The notes beneath the pieces were generated by a model. It searched no databases. It saw nothing but the letters and a program-made list of their open reading frames with translations, and was not told where the DNA came from. Below, one piece after another: positions 10,686 through 20,200 of a stretch of 64,000 nucleotides of DNA. The position numbers and the translations under genes are program-made. Within the stretch, counting starts at the first letter, position 1; the number at the start of each line of letters is the position of its first letter. Origin of the DNA: Chionoecetes opilio (taxonomy: Eukaryota > Arthropoda > Malacostraca > Decapoda > Majidae); the NCBI GenBank assembly GCA_016584305.1, contig JACEEZ010022462.1:416505-480504 (forward strand), read 5' to 3'.

Positions 10686-11522
10686 ACAGCTTGACCGTCT
10701 CGGTCAGCAAAAAAACATCCACATCTTAATTAGCACTCAAGAAAATACAGAAACGTAATACATGTACAAACAATAATTAAATTCCTCATGGTCATGCATC
10801 CATTACATAATTCTCTACCACACCCCATAGAGTAGACCACATGTCTCACTGCCTCCACATCAGCAACCTCCATCACCCCACTCCACCACAACACCCTTCT
10901 GGTGAAACCACTATTAATTCCTCCTCGCAGGCCCCAACCTTTGCGAATATTCCACCACCACCACCACATCACCCCACCACACGCAATCATCTCGCCAAGG
11001 CCTTGTCCCGCGCTGCGGTCACCGCCTCACGTCACCTCCTCCCCGCCAATACAACCACCACCACCTCCCTTCACCGCTACATCTACCACACACAAAGCCA
11101 CCACCAACTTTGAGCTGCAAGACCTTACATCACCATCCCCCACATCAGCAGCCTCCAGTGTTGGGAAGGTCACACCAGGCAACCCTCCTCTTCCCCCGCC
11201 CGCGAGACACCCCCAGCAGGAACACCGAGCTGCTACCTCAACCACAGGCTACCCGAACCACAGGGACTTCCTCTACCCTGGGCCCGCCTCAGAGGTGACC
11301 ACGATCCAGGAGACCACACTCCACTGGACCACCCACAGCTCCCCCCTGTTCCCACTGCTCTAGTCTCGCGGTGGAAAAAGGCGCCACTACCCTCCCGACG
11401 GACCATGCCCTCCACTGCAAAGCGCCGGTGAAGGTGCGGCAGGACTTAACAGCAACGCGCTGTGGCTGGCCCTGCTTGGTAGAAGGCACGTCGGTGCCTC
11501 CCTCCACCATCGTAACAGGCCG
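10686..11522. other. Retrotransposon interior without recognised coding sequence
   Basis: C-rich on the + strand. Several overlapping frames encode Pro/His/Thr-rich peptides without family motifs. No pol motifs were seen on either strand. Confidence 0.45.
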
Positions 11523-12317
11523 TTACCGCCACCTGCCACAGCTTCGGCGGGGGCCATCCACTGCGCTCGCCATCCTCTTGGCAGCGCAGCAGAGGCAGGT
11601 ATGGGGACGTCTCCTCATCCTGGCTCTCCGAGGCCTCCCCTGCTGGCTGCACGGCTTCCCTCGTTCACCATGCCTGCGGCTCTTCTGCTGGTGACCCCAT
11701 GCCGAGGCGAAGTGAGCGGGCTTCTTGCCCTTCCGCATCCGTCTGGGCGGCAGGCCCCCAGCAAGGCCCTTCCTGCCTTTTACGCCGCGTGCCAGCGCCG
11801 CGAAAGGGGCCCGCCAGGCCCTCCACGCCGCCTTTCCATCAAACAGCGACGATCCACGCCGCCCCGAATGGCCACACACCGCGGCGCGGCCCTGGGGTGA
11901 CGAAAGCGAGGCAGGGAGGCGAGGAGGAGATGGTGTTGGGGTGGGCGGCGCGCCTGCCTTAGAACTGAGCGCGCCTCTCAGAAACCCACCCTCTACACCA
12001 GGCAGAGCCAACCACGGGCTCTCCGTGGACTCCACCATGCCGTCGGCTCCTTCCATCTTCCTGTCGGCGACGTTCACAGGCAGTACTTCCTCCCGCTCCT
12101 CCGCCTTAATGCCCTGCACCTCCCTTATCAGTTCTCTCATGTTTTCATTGTTTTTCTCGCTTGCCTCTTTCACGTTTTCAATGATTTCCTTCATTCCGCT
12201 CATCAACTCCCTGAACATGTTTTTCATAGCTTGACTCGGCTCGCCCAAGCCTTGCTGCTTGCCGCCTTTGTTTCCATTCAGCCGAGTCAGCACCGCCACC
12301 TCGCCGCCCGACGCCAT
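11523..12317 (-). CDS. Putative Gag protein of the LTR element
   Basis: 264 residues, starting 48 nt after the primer-binding site, where gag is expected. Residues about 30-75 (KNMFRELMSGMKEIIEN, then heptad-like KEASEKNNENMRELIREVQ) should form an amphipathic coiled coil. The middle is Pro/Ala/Ser-rich. The C-terminal third is very Arg-rich (RPRRARMRRRPHTCLCC) and could bind nucleic acid. No classic CCHC knuckle is visible, so the Gag call rests on position, coiled coil and basic tail. GC content is much higher than in the surroundings. No pol follows in any frame. Confidence 0.5.
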   Translation of the reverse strand: MASGGEVAVLTRLNGNKGGKQQGLGEPSQAMKNMFRELMSGMKEIIENVKEASEKNNENMRELIREVQGIKAEEREEVLPVNVADRKMEGADGMVESTESPWLALPGVEGGFLRGALSSKAGAPPTPTPSPPRLPASLSSPQGRAAVCGHSGRRGSSLFDGKAAWRAWRAPFAALARGVKGRKGLAGGLPPRRMRKGKKPAHFASAWGHQQKSRRHGERGKPCSQQGRPRRARMRRRPHTCLCCAAKRMASAVDGPRRSCGRWR

Positions 12318-12364
12318 CTTGACCTCGTGTTACACTGCAGCCGGCTCTCACCCTAACACACACC

Positions 12365-12384
12365 AATTCCACTTCATGACACCA
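12365..12384 (-). promoter_or_regulatory. Primer-binding site, tRNA-Leu-like
   Basis: On the minus strand TGGTGTCATGAAGTGGAATT starts 2 nt after the 5' LTR. TGGTGTCA...AGTGG.ATT is the complement expected of animal tRNA-Leu 3' ends (CCA plus acceptor stem plus T arm). The tRNA assignment is from memory of tRNA-Leu ends; the position relative to the LTR is seen directly. Confidence 0.65.
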
Positions 12385-12386
12385 AT

Positions 12387-13037
12387 TTTTACGCTATTCC
12401 TCTCCTGGACCTCACCACACCACTACAGGTGTCTCAGGTAGGCTGTACAGAAGAGGCGTTACGTTACAATAGCCACTGCTGAAGACTTAATTTCTACAGC
12501 GCCTTCCTCAGTAGTTCGGCGTATCAGGGTGAGGCGAGCTAAGATATATCACGAGGTCAACACACAGGCGAAGGAAAACACTGAGGCATTTCTTGGTTTA
12601 ATGAGAAAGCCACAAGCCACAAGAGTACAGTACATGCATGTAAGCCAGCTTCCAGTCGATTCTAGACTGTCGGAAAGCACAAAACGTCACACTACAGTCA
12701 CAGTTCCTTCCACACACCACCACTACACGTACAGTCCCCCACCACACCACAACCACACCACCACGCCACCACACCACAACCACCGTGCCTCCTCTCTGGA
12801 GCGCCACGACCCTCCCGACAGACGCCTCAAACCTTTCTGCTTTTGTATCCTTTTGTGCCCACTGCCAAGCGCCACCCTTGCGTCCCTCGATCTGGCACCC
12901 CTCCCCCGCCCCCACCCGCGCTGCCTCGCCTCACTGCTGGTGTCTCAAGGTCGTACCTCCCAGGCACCCTCACGCGCCACCTCCTCAAACACACAAGACA
13001 CGCCTCCACCCCCCCCTACCTCCAACATCACCACTAC
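12387..13037 (-). repeat. 5' LTR, main part (interrupted)
   Basis: This matches 10000-10650 closely, including the region with TCGATCTGGCACCCC. It stops at 13037 (TAC) where the 13038-16101 transposon is inserted. The last 22 bp of the LTR continue at 16105-16126. Confidence 0.75.
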
Positions 13038-13320
13038 TAGTTAGGCGGATATGTGGCCAAATATAGGAGGAAATTGTGGCTTTGGTGGTAAAAGCACGAA
13101 AATTGGCACATTTGAAGGTTAGTATATACTAAACGATTTCAGATATAGGGCCAAGCTCAATTTTTCCCCTTGATGCCCAGAAATGACAAAATCCAATATG
13201 GCCGCCGTTCAAATTGTGAGAAATTATGAAGTCTAATATCTTCGCCAATAAATGACATAACCAGACAAATAAAGCATCCGTTTATATGTTTTCAGCTATG
13301 AGGAATCCAATGGAATCATC
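13038..13320 (+). repeat. Left terminal inverted repeat
   Basis: Pairs with 15825-16101 in inverse orientation with several short gaps. Outermost 11 bases match at 9 positions, then GGCGGATATGTG is perfect. Confidence 0.7.
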
Positions 13321-13713
13321 GTTTTGATGATAACATGTACACAAATCAATATGTCAGACAAAAAATGTAAATTAGCTCGCGAAAAAATGGAAAATGCAGC
13401 AAATTTTCAAGGTTTAAGAAATAATTTAACACACATGTATAAAAATCACATTGTTTATTGACAAAGAATATGACACCATAATATATAACCATGTGTGTAT
13501 ACCTTATCACATACATGCATATCGTTATTCAAAACACTAACATAGAAATTAAACAATATTTTTTTAAGGTGGCAAAGCGCGTAACAGAACAGCATATCAA
13601 CAAAATAAGCAAAACAAAATGTTGAATAGACCATATATATCAAAGAAAATATCTAGCACTGAGTGGCACACAATTCAAGAATAGTTAGCAACTGAACAAC
13701 TAAACAACACAAG

Positions 13714-15705
13714 TTAATGGCTATCATTGTGATCACAATTACCAGCGCAGTTGCAAAGTGACGTGCACTCCAGATCAGCTTTGACACATTTGCAGAGTCC
13801 CCTGCATCCCTTCTTACAGCCACATCGTAGCAACTCTGAACAGGACACTGCTGCTTCTGGCAACAATGTCCACAATGGCTCCCATCCTCCTGAAGTATTA
13901 TTTTTCCATCCCCATGACTCTGGCGAAGGAACATCTGGAGCTCGTATGTGTGCCTGCCCCAAAACATGTCCTCCCTGGTAAATGGCACGTTTTGCGTGCT
14001 GCAAAAGCGCTGCGCTAGTTGGTGGGATGGCATCGATGGATCTTGCTTTGTTAGTGAATAGATGTCTCCTGGCTGAGTCAGCGGTAGCTTCAAAACTCGT
14101 TCTGTCATATAGCAACACTACGTACGACTCTAGTACTGACATACAATCATCATTGAAGCGATATGCCAGTGCCATGAAAGGATTCACGAGCAGTGTTTGA
14201 GCTGGGATTGGGGTCAATGTTATCCACCGCCGCAGTCGTGAAGAGACCATCTCGAAGAATGAGGGGGCATACAACACCATCATTTTCATATTGGCTGGCT
14301 GCTTCGTTGGCCATATACATGGATATATCCATTACCCTGTCATATGATATTGATAGTCCGAGATGGAACAAGTTATCAACAAGTTCACGTGTTCGTGTGT
14401 TTGCATGAATCATCATACCGAGGTATATTGGCAGTGGCGTCTCTCTGCTCTTAGTGTGATGAGTACCAGTGGAACCTGGGCGTCTTTTCACGTAGCTGTT
14501 GTACTGCAGCAATTGTGCCATACTGAGCGTTGATTGTCTCACCTGCTCAGTTACTTTATTCATAATGTTTGGGCCGTCCATTATCATGGCAACTAGTGCC
14601 ACCAGTGACTTGGGAACAGCCTGTTCTTGACAGCCTTTGCTGAAGGACCCATCAAATGTTGCTTGCATTCCCAACATATCTCGACGAATGAGTTGTGCTG
14701 CCTTAGCTAAACATATAGCTTCGTCGTCGCAGTTATCCACACTCGAATTCATCAGTGCAAATCCAACATCATCTTCAAAACTGAGTAAAACGTTTCGGCC
14801 TTGCTTGTAGGCCCGGATTCCAGGGACATTAGCAAGTATTCGATCTTTTAAGTCTGAAGAGTGGATACGGCCAGTTACCTCAACATCATGTGTCTCAGTC
14901 GATCAGTGTATAATTTGAGAAGATCAGACAACTGGAATATTGGGGCAACCGATTGTTCGATCATCTTTGTGTCTTCTATGTAGCCTAAGAGTTCCGCCAA
15001 TGCTATGCCGTGAGATACTCCATCTGTGTTCCTTTGTCGATCTACTGCTGTTTTCCTACTAACTGCGTCGTACAATTTCACAAGGCATGGTGCATGATAT
15101 TTGGCATCCTGTGCCACCAGGTCACCGGAGCTAAGTTTTGCAATGAGTTCTTGATCTTGAAGCTTCAGGGCGCATTGCTTAACTCGATCGGACAGTTTGG
15201 GCATCATGGCATCATGCAGAGAGGCACGTTCCGTTGCAACTTCATCACAGAAGAAACATACATCACCTTCAGAAGGTCGGTCTTTTCGTGAAAGCTGTCG
15301 CCGCGTGTAAGGGCGATCTCGGATGTCATTTTCACATGGAGGTATTGCAACTGTCTGAAGTCGTGCTAGACGACTTGAAGAACACTTCAAACGGCAAGAT
15401 GAGTGCCACTGTGCGCTATGTTTGGCAAGTGTCTGAGGGATACCATCGCCATCATCTAATTGTGCTATGTGCACGCCAACTGGCTGTTCACCTAATTCTC
15501 GAAACTTTGTTAAATTGTCACCCACACGGTGATACCCAGCCCCAACATCTGTCCTCTTTGATTTTGCTAGGCACTGGAGAGGCTCTGAAGAATGTTCTTG
15601 GCAAAGGGCACAACGACTCCAATCGATGGAAGGATAGCCAACTGTCGATGTAGATGGTTGCAGACTGTAATCTTCTACGATCTTACATCGCTTCTTTGCC
15701 GACAT
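13714..15705 (-). pseudogene. Transposon protein with N-terminal Cys/His motifs and C-terminal CXC cluster, internally deleted
   Basis: The minus-strand frame starts at 15705 (MSAKKRCKI). The N-terminal part has zinc-finger-like Cys/His sets: CALCQEHS...QWHSSCRLKC, then CFFCDEV...YHAPCLVKLYD. A one-base frameshift near 14887 moves the reading to the frame covering 14865-14150. That segment has GRIHSSDLKDRIL, then LIRRDMLGM, TAAVDNIDPNPSS and SFHGTGISL. After a second frame change near 14160 it continues SYVVLLYDRTSF, AAYQGGH-like AIYQGGHVLGQ and WGWKNN to a Cys-rich tail with CGCKKGCRGLCKCVK and CNCAGNC, ending at 13714. The tail resembles tesmin/TSO1-type CXC repeats. Similar predicted proteins in cnidarians and molluscs, as I recall them, are about 1000 residues. 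Here several hundred residues between FHGTGISL and the LYDRTS block are missing. The copy is dead. Confidence 0.65.
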
Positions 15706-15824
15706 GGTGGATTCTACTTCTGATCAGTCACCTGCAAGAAGAGAAGTATTATATTAATATATATTATATTATATATATTTATCATGAATATCAGCTTAAT
15801 CGGGATTTTAATGCCTTCTAGCGA

Positions 15825-16101
15825 CAAATGAGTGGTGCCATTGACTTCCTTATGTGTGAAAACATAAAAAACGATATGTTATTCATGTCTATGTGATATA
15901 TATTCAGAAAGATATGACGTAAAATAGATTTTCACGATTCAGATGGCGGCCATCTTTGATTTTCCCACTTTATGGGTGTCAAAGGGAAAAATGTGCTTGG
16001 CCCTATATCTGAGATCATTTAGTATGTCATGATCATCAAATGTGCCAATTTGGGTGCTTTTACCACAAAAGCCACAATCATATCACATATCCGCCCTACT
16101 A
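15825..16101 (-). repeat. Right terminal inverted repeat
   Basis: Inverse of 13038-13320 at perhaps 70-75% by eye. A (TAT)-rich insertion at 15750-15780 lies just inside. Confidence 0.65.
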
Positions 16102-16104
16102 TAC

Positions 16105-16126
16105 ATGCATTACGCTATAAGTAACA
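16105..16126 (-). repeat. 5' LTR, terminal 22 bp beyond the insertion
   Basis: ATGCATTACGCTATAAGTAACA continues the LTR after the TAC duplicate and matches 10651-10672 with two substitutions. It ends in the expected CA. Confidence 0.7.
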
Positions 16127-16632
16127 ATATCCATACCGAAAATTATCATAATATGTAATCAAACACGGGTACGTGGTCTGAGGTAGCGTAGATGGATAGA
16201 TAGATATGTTGATGTTTGAAGAATTCAAATTAGGTCAAACAATTAAAAAAGATAGGTCGAGGGATGTCATTTTTTTTCGTTCTCCTCAAGAAACCTTTGA
16301 TCAGGGGTGATAAACAATTTTTGTGGTAAACTGTTACCACAAAAATTGTTTATCATCCATTCATCGAATCATCCCTGATCAAAGGTTGCTTGACGCGACG
16401 GGCAAGGTCAAGTGGTCGCGGGCAGCGTACAAATGCACCATTGCCGGTGGAAGGTGGACAACTCAGCAACCAGCAGTGTTGCCATTGTATGATTTTTATT
16501 GTTTCAAGATCTGGAAATATATCTAAACGTTAAAAGCTTGAAATATTTTTCAAAGATATCTGAAATCCTTAATAATTCTAGATCTTAATTAATTTTTTGG
16601 CGGCCGTACAAGCGGGAAGGTGGGAACCGGGC
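16127..16632. other. No gene; long hairpin at 16287-16392
   Basis: The segment holds a hairpin with 24-bp inner arms 16306-16329 and 16334-16357 (one G-T wobble, ACTG loop). A second inverted pair outside it (16287-16305 with 16374-16392, CCTTTGATCAGG / CCTGATCAAAGG) extends the stem. Nothing coding was recognised. Confidence 0.55.
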
Positions 16633-16844
16633 TTATGACATGTCACATGGACATTTTTTCCGTCACCTTTTGGTAGCAAACGCGTATCAGGCATCATTTG
16701 ACGCCTGATATATAACATCATTTGGTAGCAATTTTTGCGCATGTTCGTTCTTTTGCCACCAGTACACCAGCCATCTTTTGGACAGTTTTTGGTAGCAAAA
16801 TACCAAAGATGCCGGAAAATATTACTCGTGTGACACAGCCTTTA
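16633..16844. mobile_element. MITE, ~212 bp (CATGTCACA-ended family)
   Basis: The ends are inverted: GACATGTCACATGGAC at left, and reading inward from the right TTAAAGGCTGTGTCACACGA. Inside is TTTTGGTAGCAAACGCG and a palindromic GTATCAGGC...GCCTGATA. The second copy of the family is split around the 17571-28620 element, and single ends occur near 29351-29430 and 37468-37492. It lies about 310 bp upstream of the AMD1 start codon. Confidence 0.6.
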
Positions 16845-17152
16845 ATAACTGACTCATTATGATAAATTTTGGATCCAGCAAGGGGAAATTTTCCATATTC
16901 CTGTGTATAAATCTCGTACATACCTTGAACATTTTCTGTCAAGCTTTTAGGATTATTGAAACAAAACAACAATTTTTTTCTCGTGAGTGGCAACACTGGT
17001 GACTGCCAGAGTACTCTGAGAGTCAGACTGTCGCTGGCCACACCTGACTGAACTGTCAACAACAGCAGTGATTAGCCTTTAGTGAAAGATTAGCCCGAGT
17101 TTCTGTTCAGCTACTTGCCTGGCTGTGATTCATCCTGTGTTTGTGATACGAC
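16845..17152 (+). promoter_or_regulatory. AMD1 5' flank and 5' UTR region
   Basis: About 310 bp separate the MITE from the AMD1 start codon. No ATG occurs in the roughly 100 bases before the start, so an upstream reading frame of the kind that regulates vertebrate AMD1 is not visible in this exon; a 5' non-coding exon further upstream cannot be excluded. No clear TATA box at a usable distance. Confidence 0.35.
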
Positions 17153-17286
17153 ATGTCTCAAGCCCTCGCAACCATGATTGGTGATAATAATACCCATTTC
17201 TTCGAAGGTGTTGAAAAACTATTGGAAGTGTGGTTTACTAGAAAGGATGGAATGACTTCTAACTGTGATCTGAGGAAAATACCAAG
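17153..17286 (+). CDS. AMD1: AMD1 exon 1 (residues 1-44 and part of 45)
   Basis: It starts ATGTCTCAAGCC and ends CCAAG|GTAGGA. It carries the two conserved Glu residues of [10 protein letters not shown] (Glu18, Glu21). The protein start is about 10 residues longer than in vertebrates; Met8 is an alternative start nearer the usual length. Confidence 0.9.
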
Positions 17287-20200
17287 GTAGGATGACCAGT
17301 GGTTTGCGTTGGGACAAGGTGGGGACAAGGTCTCAATGTATTCAACCATATCGGTTAATTTGCAAAAAGAGGTTCTCAAAACGGTTTTTGGAACTGTCGC
17401 CGATGGGAATTCTCGCCGAAACACCAACCGAGAACTCACGCCGACGTGGAAATTATAATCTTACCTGGACATTGGTACCTAACCTAACTTTAAGGCCATG
17501 TCACACGGACACTTTTTCCGGCAACTTTTGGTAGCAAACGCGTATCAGGCATCATTTGACGCCTGATACCCGGTCCACTGAAATATGCCAAAACCTGGGG
17601 TTTTGGCATAAAGTAATCAAAAACCTTTGGTCCGATCAAAAACCTTTCTGAGCGCCAGCAGTCACATAGTAGCAGTCACAGTTTGGCATAACAATATGAT
17701 ATATATTTATTTATAACAATTATTTATATATACTTTGATATATATTTCTGAGGGTTTTGGCATAACAATATTCATAGTTTTTGTATATAAGAATAACAAG
17801 GTTATATGCTATTTTTCCTGGTAGATCGAGGTATATACTTTGATATATATTTATTTATCATGGATAAAATTCTGAGGGTTTTGGCATAACAATATTCTTG
17901 GTTTTTGTATTATAAGAATATCAAGTTTATATGCTATTTTTCGGGTCCATACAAAAACCGGATCGGATCGGACCGGATCGGAGCAGTAAACACCGGATCG
18001 GAGCTATAAAATAGCCAAATGAGGGACATTAAGCATTTTAAGGCACTGGGGGAAGATGCTGAGAAGTGCCATAGAGGTAAGGCGAAAAGAGCGCTTTACC
18101 GGTCTTCAGGCGCTTTTGTAACAGGCCCGGCTAAGGCACCGGCTCAAGGCTATGTACAGTCGAGATTTCAGGCGCTTTTGCCCTGCCATACACCTCTAAA
18201 GCCCAATGCGTGGGTGTGGTCCGAGAATCCTACTAGCCAATCACGCTGCCTGTCTGAGCGCTGTTTAGGCAGCTTCGACCAATCACAAGGCTTGAACACT
18301 TCAACACCAAAACAAGAATTTTAGTCCCTCCCTCCCTCACCTCTGCAATAAGGCAACGCTCGCCCCTGCGGCCCGCCGAAAACTGTTTGTCACAAGTATG
18401 ACATTCATCACAGGTTTTGACCACTTATATATTTTTGCATTGGGACGTGCCACATACCATGATAATCGGAAAACTGTGGTGATTCCGAGACTGTGAGTGA
18501 AAATTTAATGCAAGCAAAAGTACAGGAGTAAGGAAGAGTTTAATAAAAAAAGGTGAAAGAAAATAAATGTTTATACACGATCTCATTTTGCTCTCATTAA
18601 ACTTATTACAGGTATAGTTTACTGTAATTTTTATACAGTCATGATATGCACTCATGTCTCGTGAAGATGATGGTATGTTCAGTTGTCCTAAATATCATCT
18701 GGTAATATGATTATAACCGTATAATAGTACAACATTTTAGTGCGGGCGGAGCACCCTTGGTGACACTTGTCTAGTCGCTTCGCCCTCCGCCCGCCCGCCC
18801 AACCAACACACAACACAACATTTTTATCGCCAGCATATAAGCTTATAAAAACACCCTATAGTGCCGCGTTTAGTCTTTCACGATCAATTCATACACACCT
18901 TGCAACACTATTATTACGTAAACACCAATTGTTACGATGTAGGAACTGAAACAAGGCTATATTTGCCTTGTAAACAGAAGATGAATGTCTGTCAAAGGCC
19001 AACAGTAGTTCACTAAGTCAGGGTCTGACCATGCCTTAGTTTCAGCGCCTTTAGCGGTGCTACTAAGGCAGCAATCTCGACTGAGCATGGCGGTGGGAGG
19101 GCGTTTCGCCTTACCACAGGCGCCCTAGTGGATAGGGCGCCCTAGCTCGCTCTCAGCATCTGGCCCCTGGGCGATAGTTTTGTGGGGTTATCCCACAAAT
19201 GGGCGACAGTTTTGACTTCACGTATTTGCTACGTGCGTCTTGTTATCGTGACGTCACGATGACGTTACCTCGTCTCACTGGTCACTCCCCCGGGGGGAGT
19301 TACTAATTACTAATGGACCCATTTACTCACACCTAAAACACGGAGTATTATAAAGCTTTGGGTGCAATATAGGCTACATATCACTGTACTCATATTCTTT
19401 TTGCTGAGAAATGCACCATAAATGAAATATATGGCCTTTTTGGGGCCAAAATATCACAACACGGCGGAACGCGCTGTCATTGGTTGTGACGTAGTAACTG
19501 CAAACTCAGATCTCGCCTGATCAGCTGATCGGCTTGTTTTGGCTCAGCAAACCGCAAATTATAGTTTTATTTTACTAACCTAACTAACTTGCATTACCCC
19601 TACTACCGCAAGATGACCAGTATCCTCCTTCAAGTGATGTAGTAGTATTCACTGTGTTTTGTGAATATGTAAGTTGTAGTTTATAAGGAAAAAGTGGATA
19701 GACAGAGCAAAGTGGCCCGTGACAACCAGACAAGTGATGACTTCTGGGATCGGCATTCCTTATAGGGAGCTTAAATGAAACTGCAATGACATGTACAGCT
19801 AGACAGATAGACGAACTCATAGAGGAACAGTAGAAATGTATGGTTAGTATAGGTTGTAGTGGTGAGTAGAGTGACGAAGGGTGTATGTTTTGCTTATGTG
19901 GGGAAAGAAAGCCATACATTTCTACCTGTTCCTCTATGAGTTCGTCTATCTGTCTAGCTTTACATGTCATTGCAGGTTCATTTAAGCTCCCTATAAGGAA
20001 TGCCGATCCCAGAAGTCGTCACTTGTCAGGTGTCACGGGCCACTTATCTCTGTCTATCCACTTTTTCCTTATAAACTACAACTTACATATTCACAAACAC
20101 AGTGAATACCTACTACATCACTTGAAGGAGGATTACTGGTCATCTTGCGGTAGTAGGGGTAATGCAAGTCGGTGTATTAGTAGGTAGTACATAATAGTAG

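Larger units (their letters stand above)
10000..13037 (-). mobile_element. Gag-only LTR retrotransposon (minus orientation)
   Basis: Two 673-bp-class direct repeats flank a 1.7-kb interior. On the minus strand the order is 5' LTR, tRNA-primer site, gag-like frame, polypurine tract, 3' LTR. The 5' LTR is split: 12387-13037 plus 16105-16126, separated by the 13038-16101 transposon. LTR ends are TG...CA on the minus strand (TGTTACG...GTAACA). No protease, reverse transcriptase or integrase is present, so the copy is non-autonomous or internally deleted. No matching target duplication was found at 9995-9999 and 16127-16131. Confidence 0.75.
13038..16101 (-). mobile_element. 3.06-kb DNA transposon with long inverted repeats, 3-bp target duplication
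   Basis: The element starts TAGTTAGGCGGATATGTGG and its right end, read inward, starts TAGTAGGGCGGATATGTG. The arms stay alignable, imperfectly, for about 270-280 bp (13038-13320 and 15825-16101), sharing blocks such as GTGGTAAAAGCAC, AATTGGCACATTTGA, AGATATAGGGCCAAGC and ATGGCCGCC. TAC precedes (13035-13037) and follows (16102-16104). The sister LTR at 10639-10660 has a single TAC at this point, so it is an empty-site control. The cargo is one broken gene on the minus strand. I cannot place it in a named superfamily. Confidence 0.75.

Noticed and set aside
10142..11363. Plus-strand His/Pro/Thr-rich frames, repeated at 12529-13066
   Set aside because: They lie inside the LTRs and interior of a minus-strand retrotransposon and have no domain. 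The repetition is due to the two LTRs.
19584..20187. Two similar frames on opposite strands as a gene pair
   Set aside because: They are the two arms of a fold-back element.
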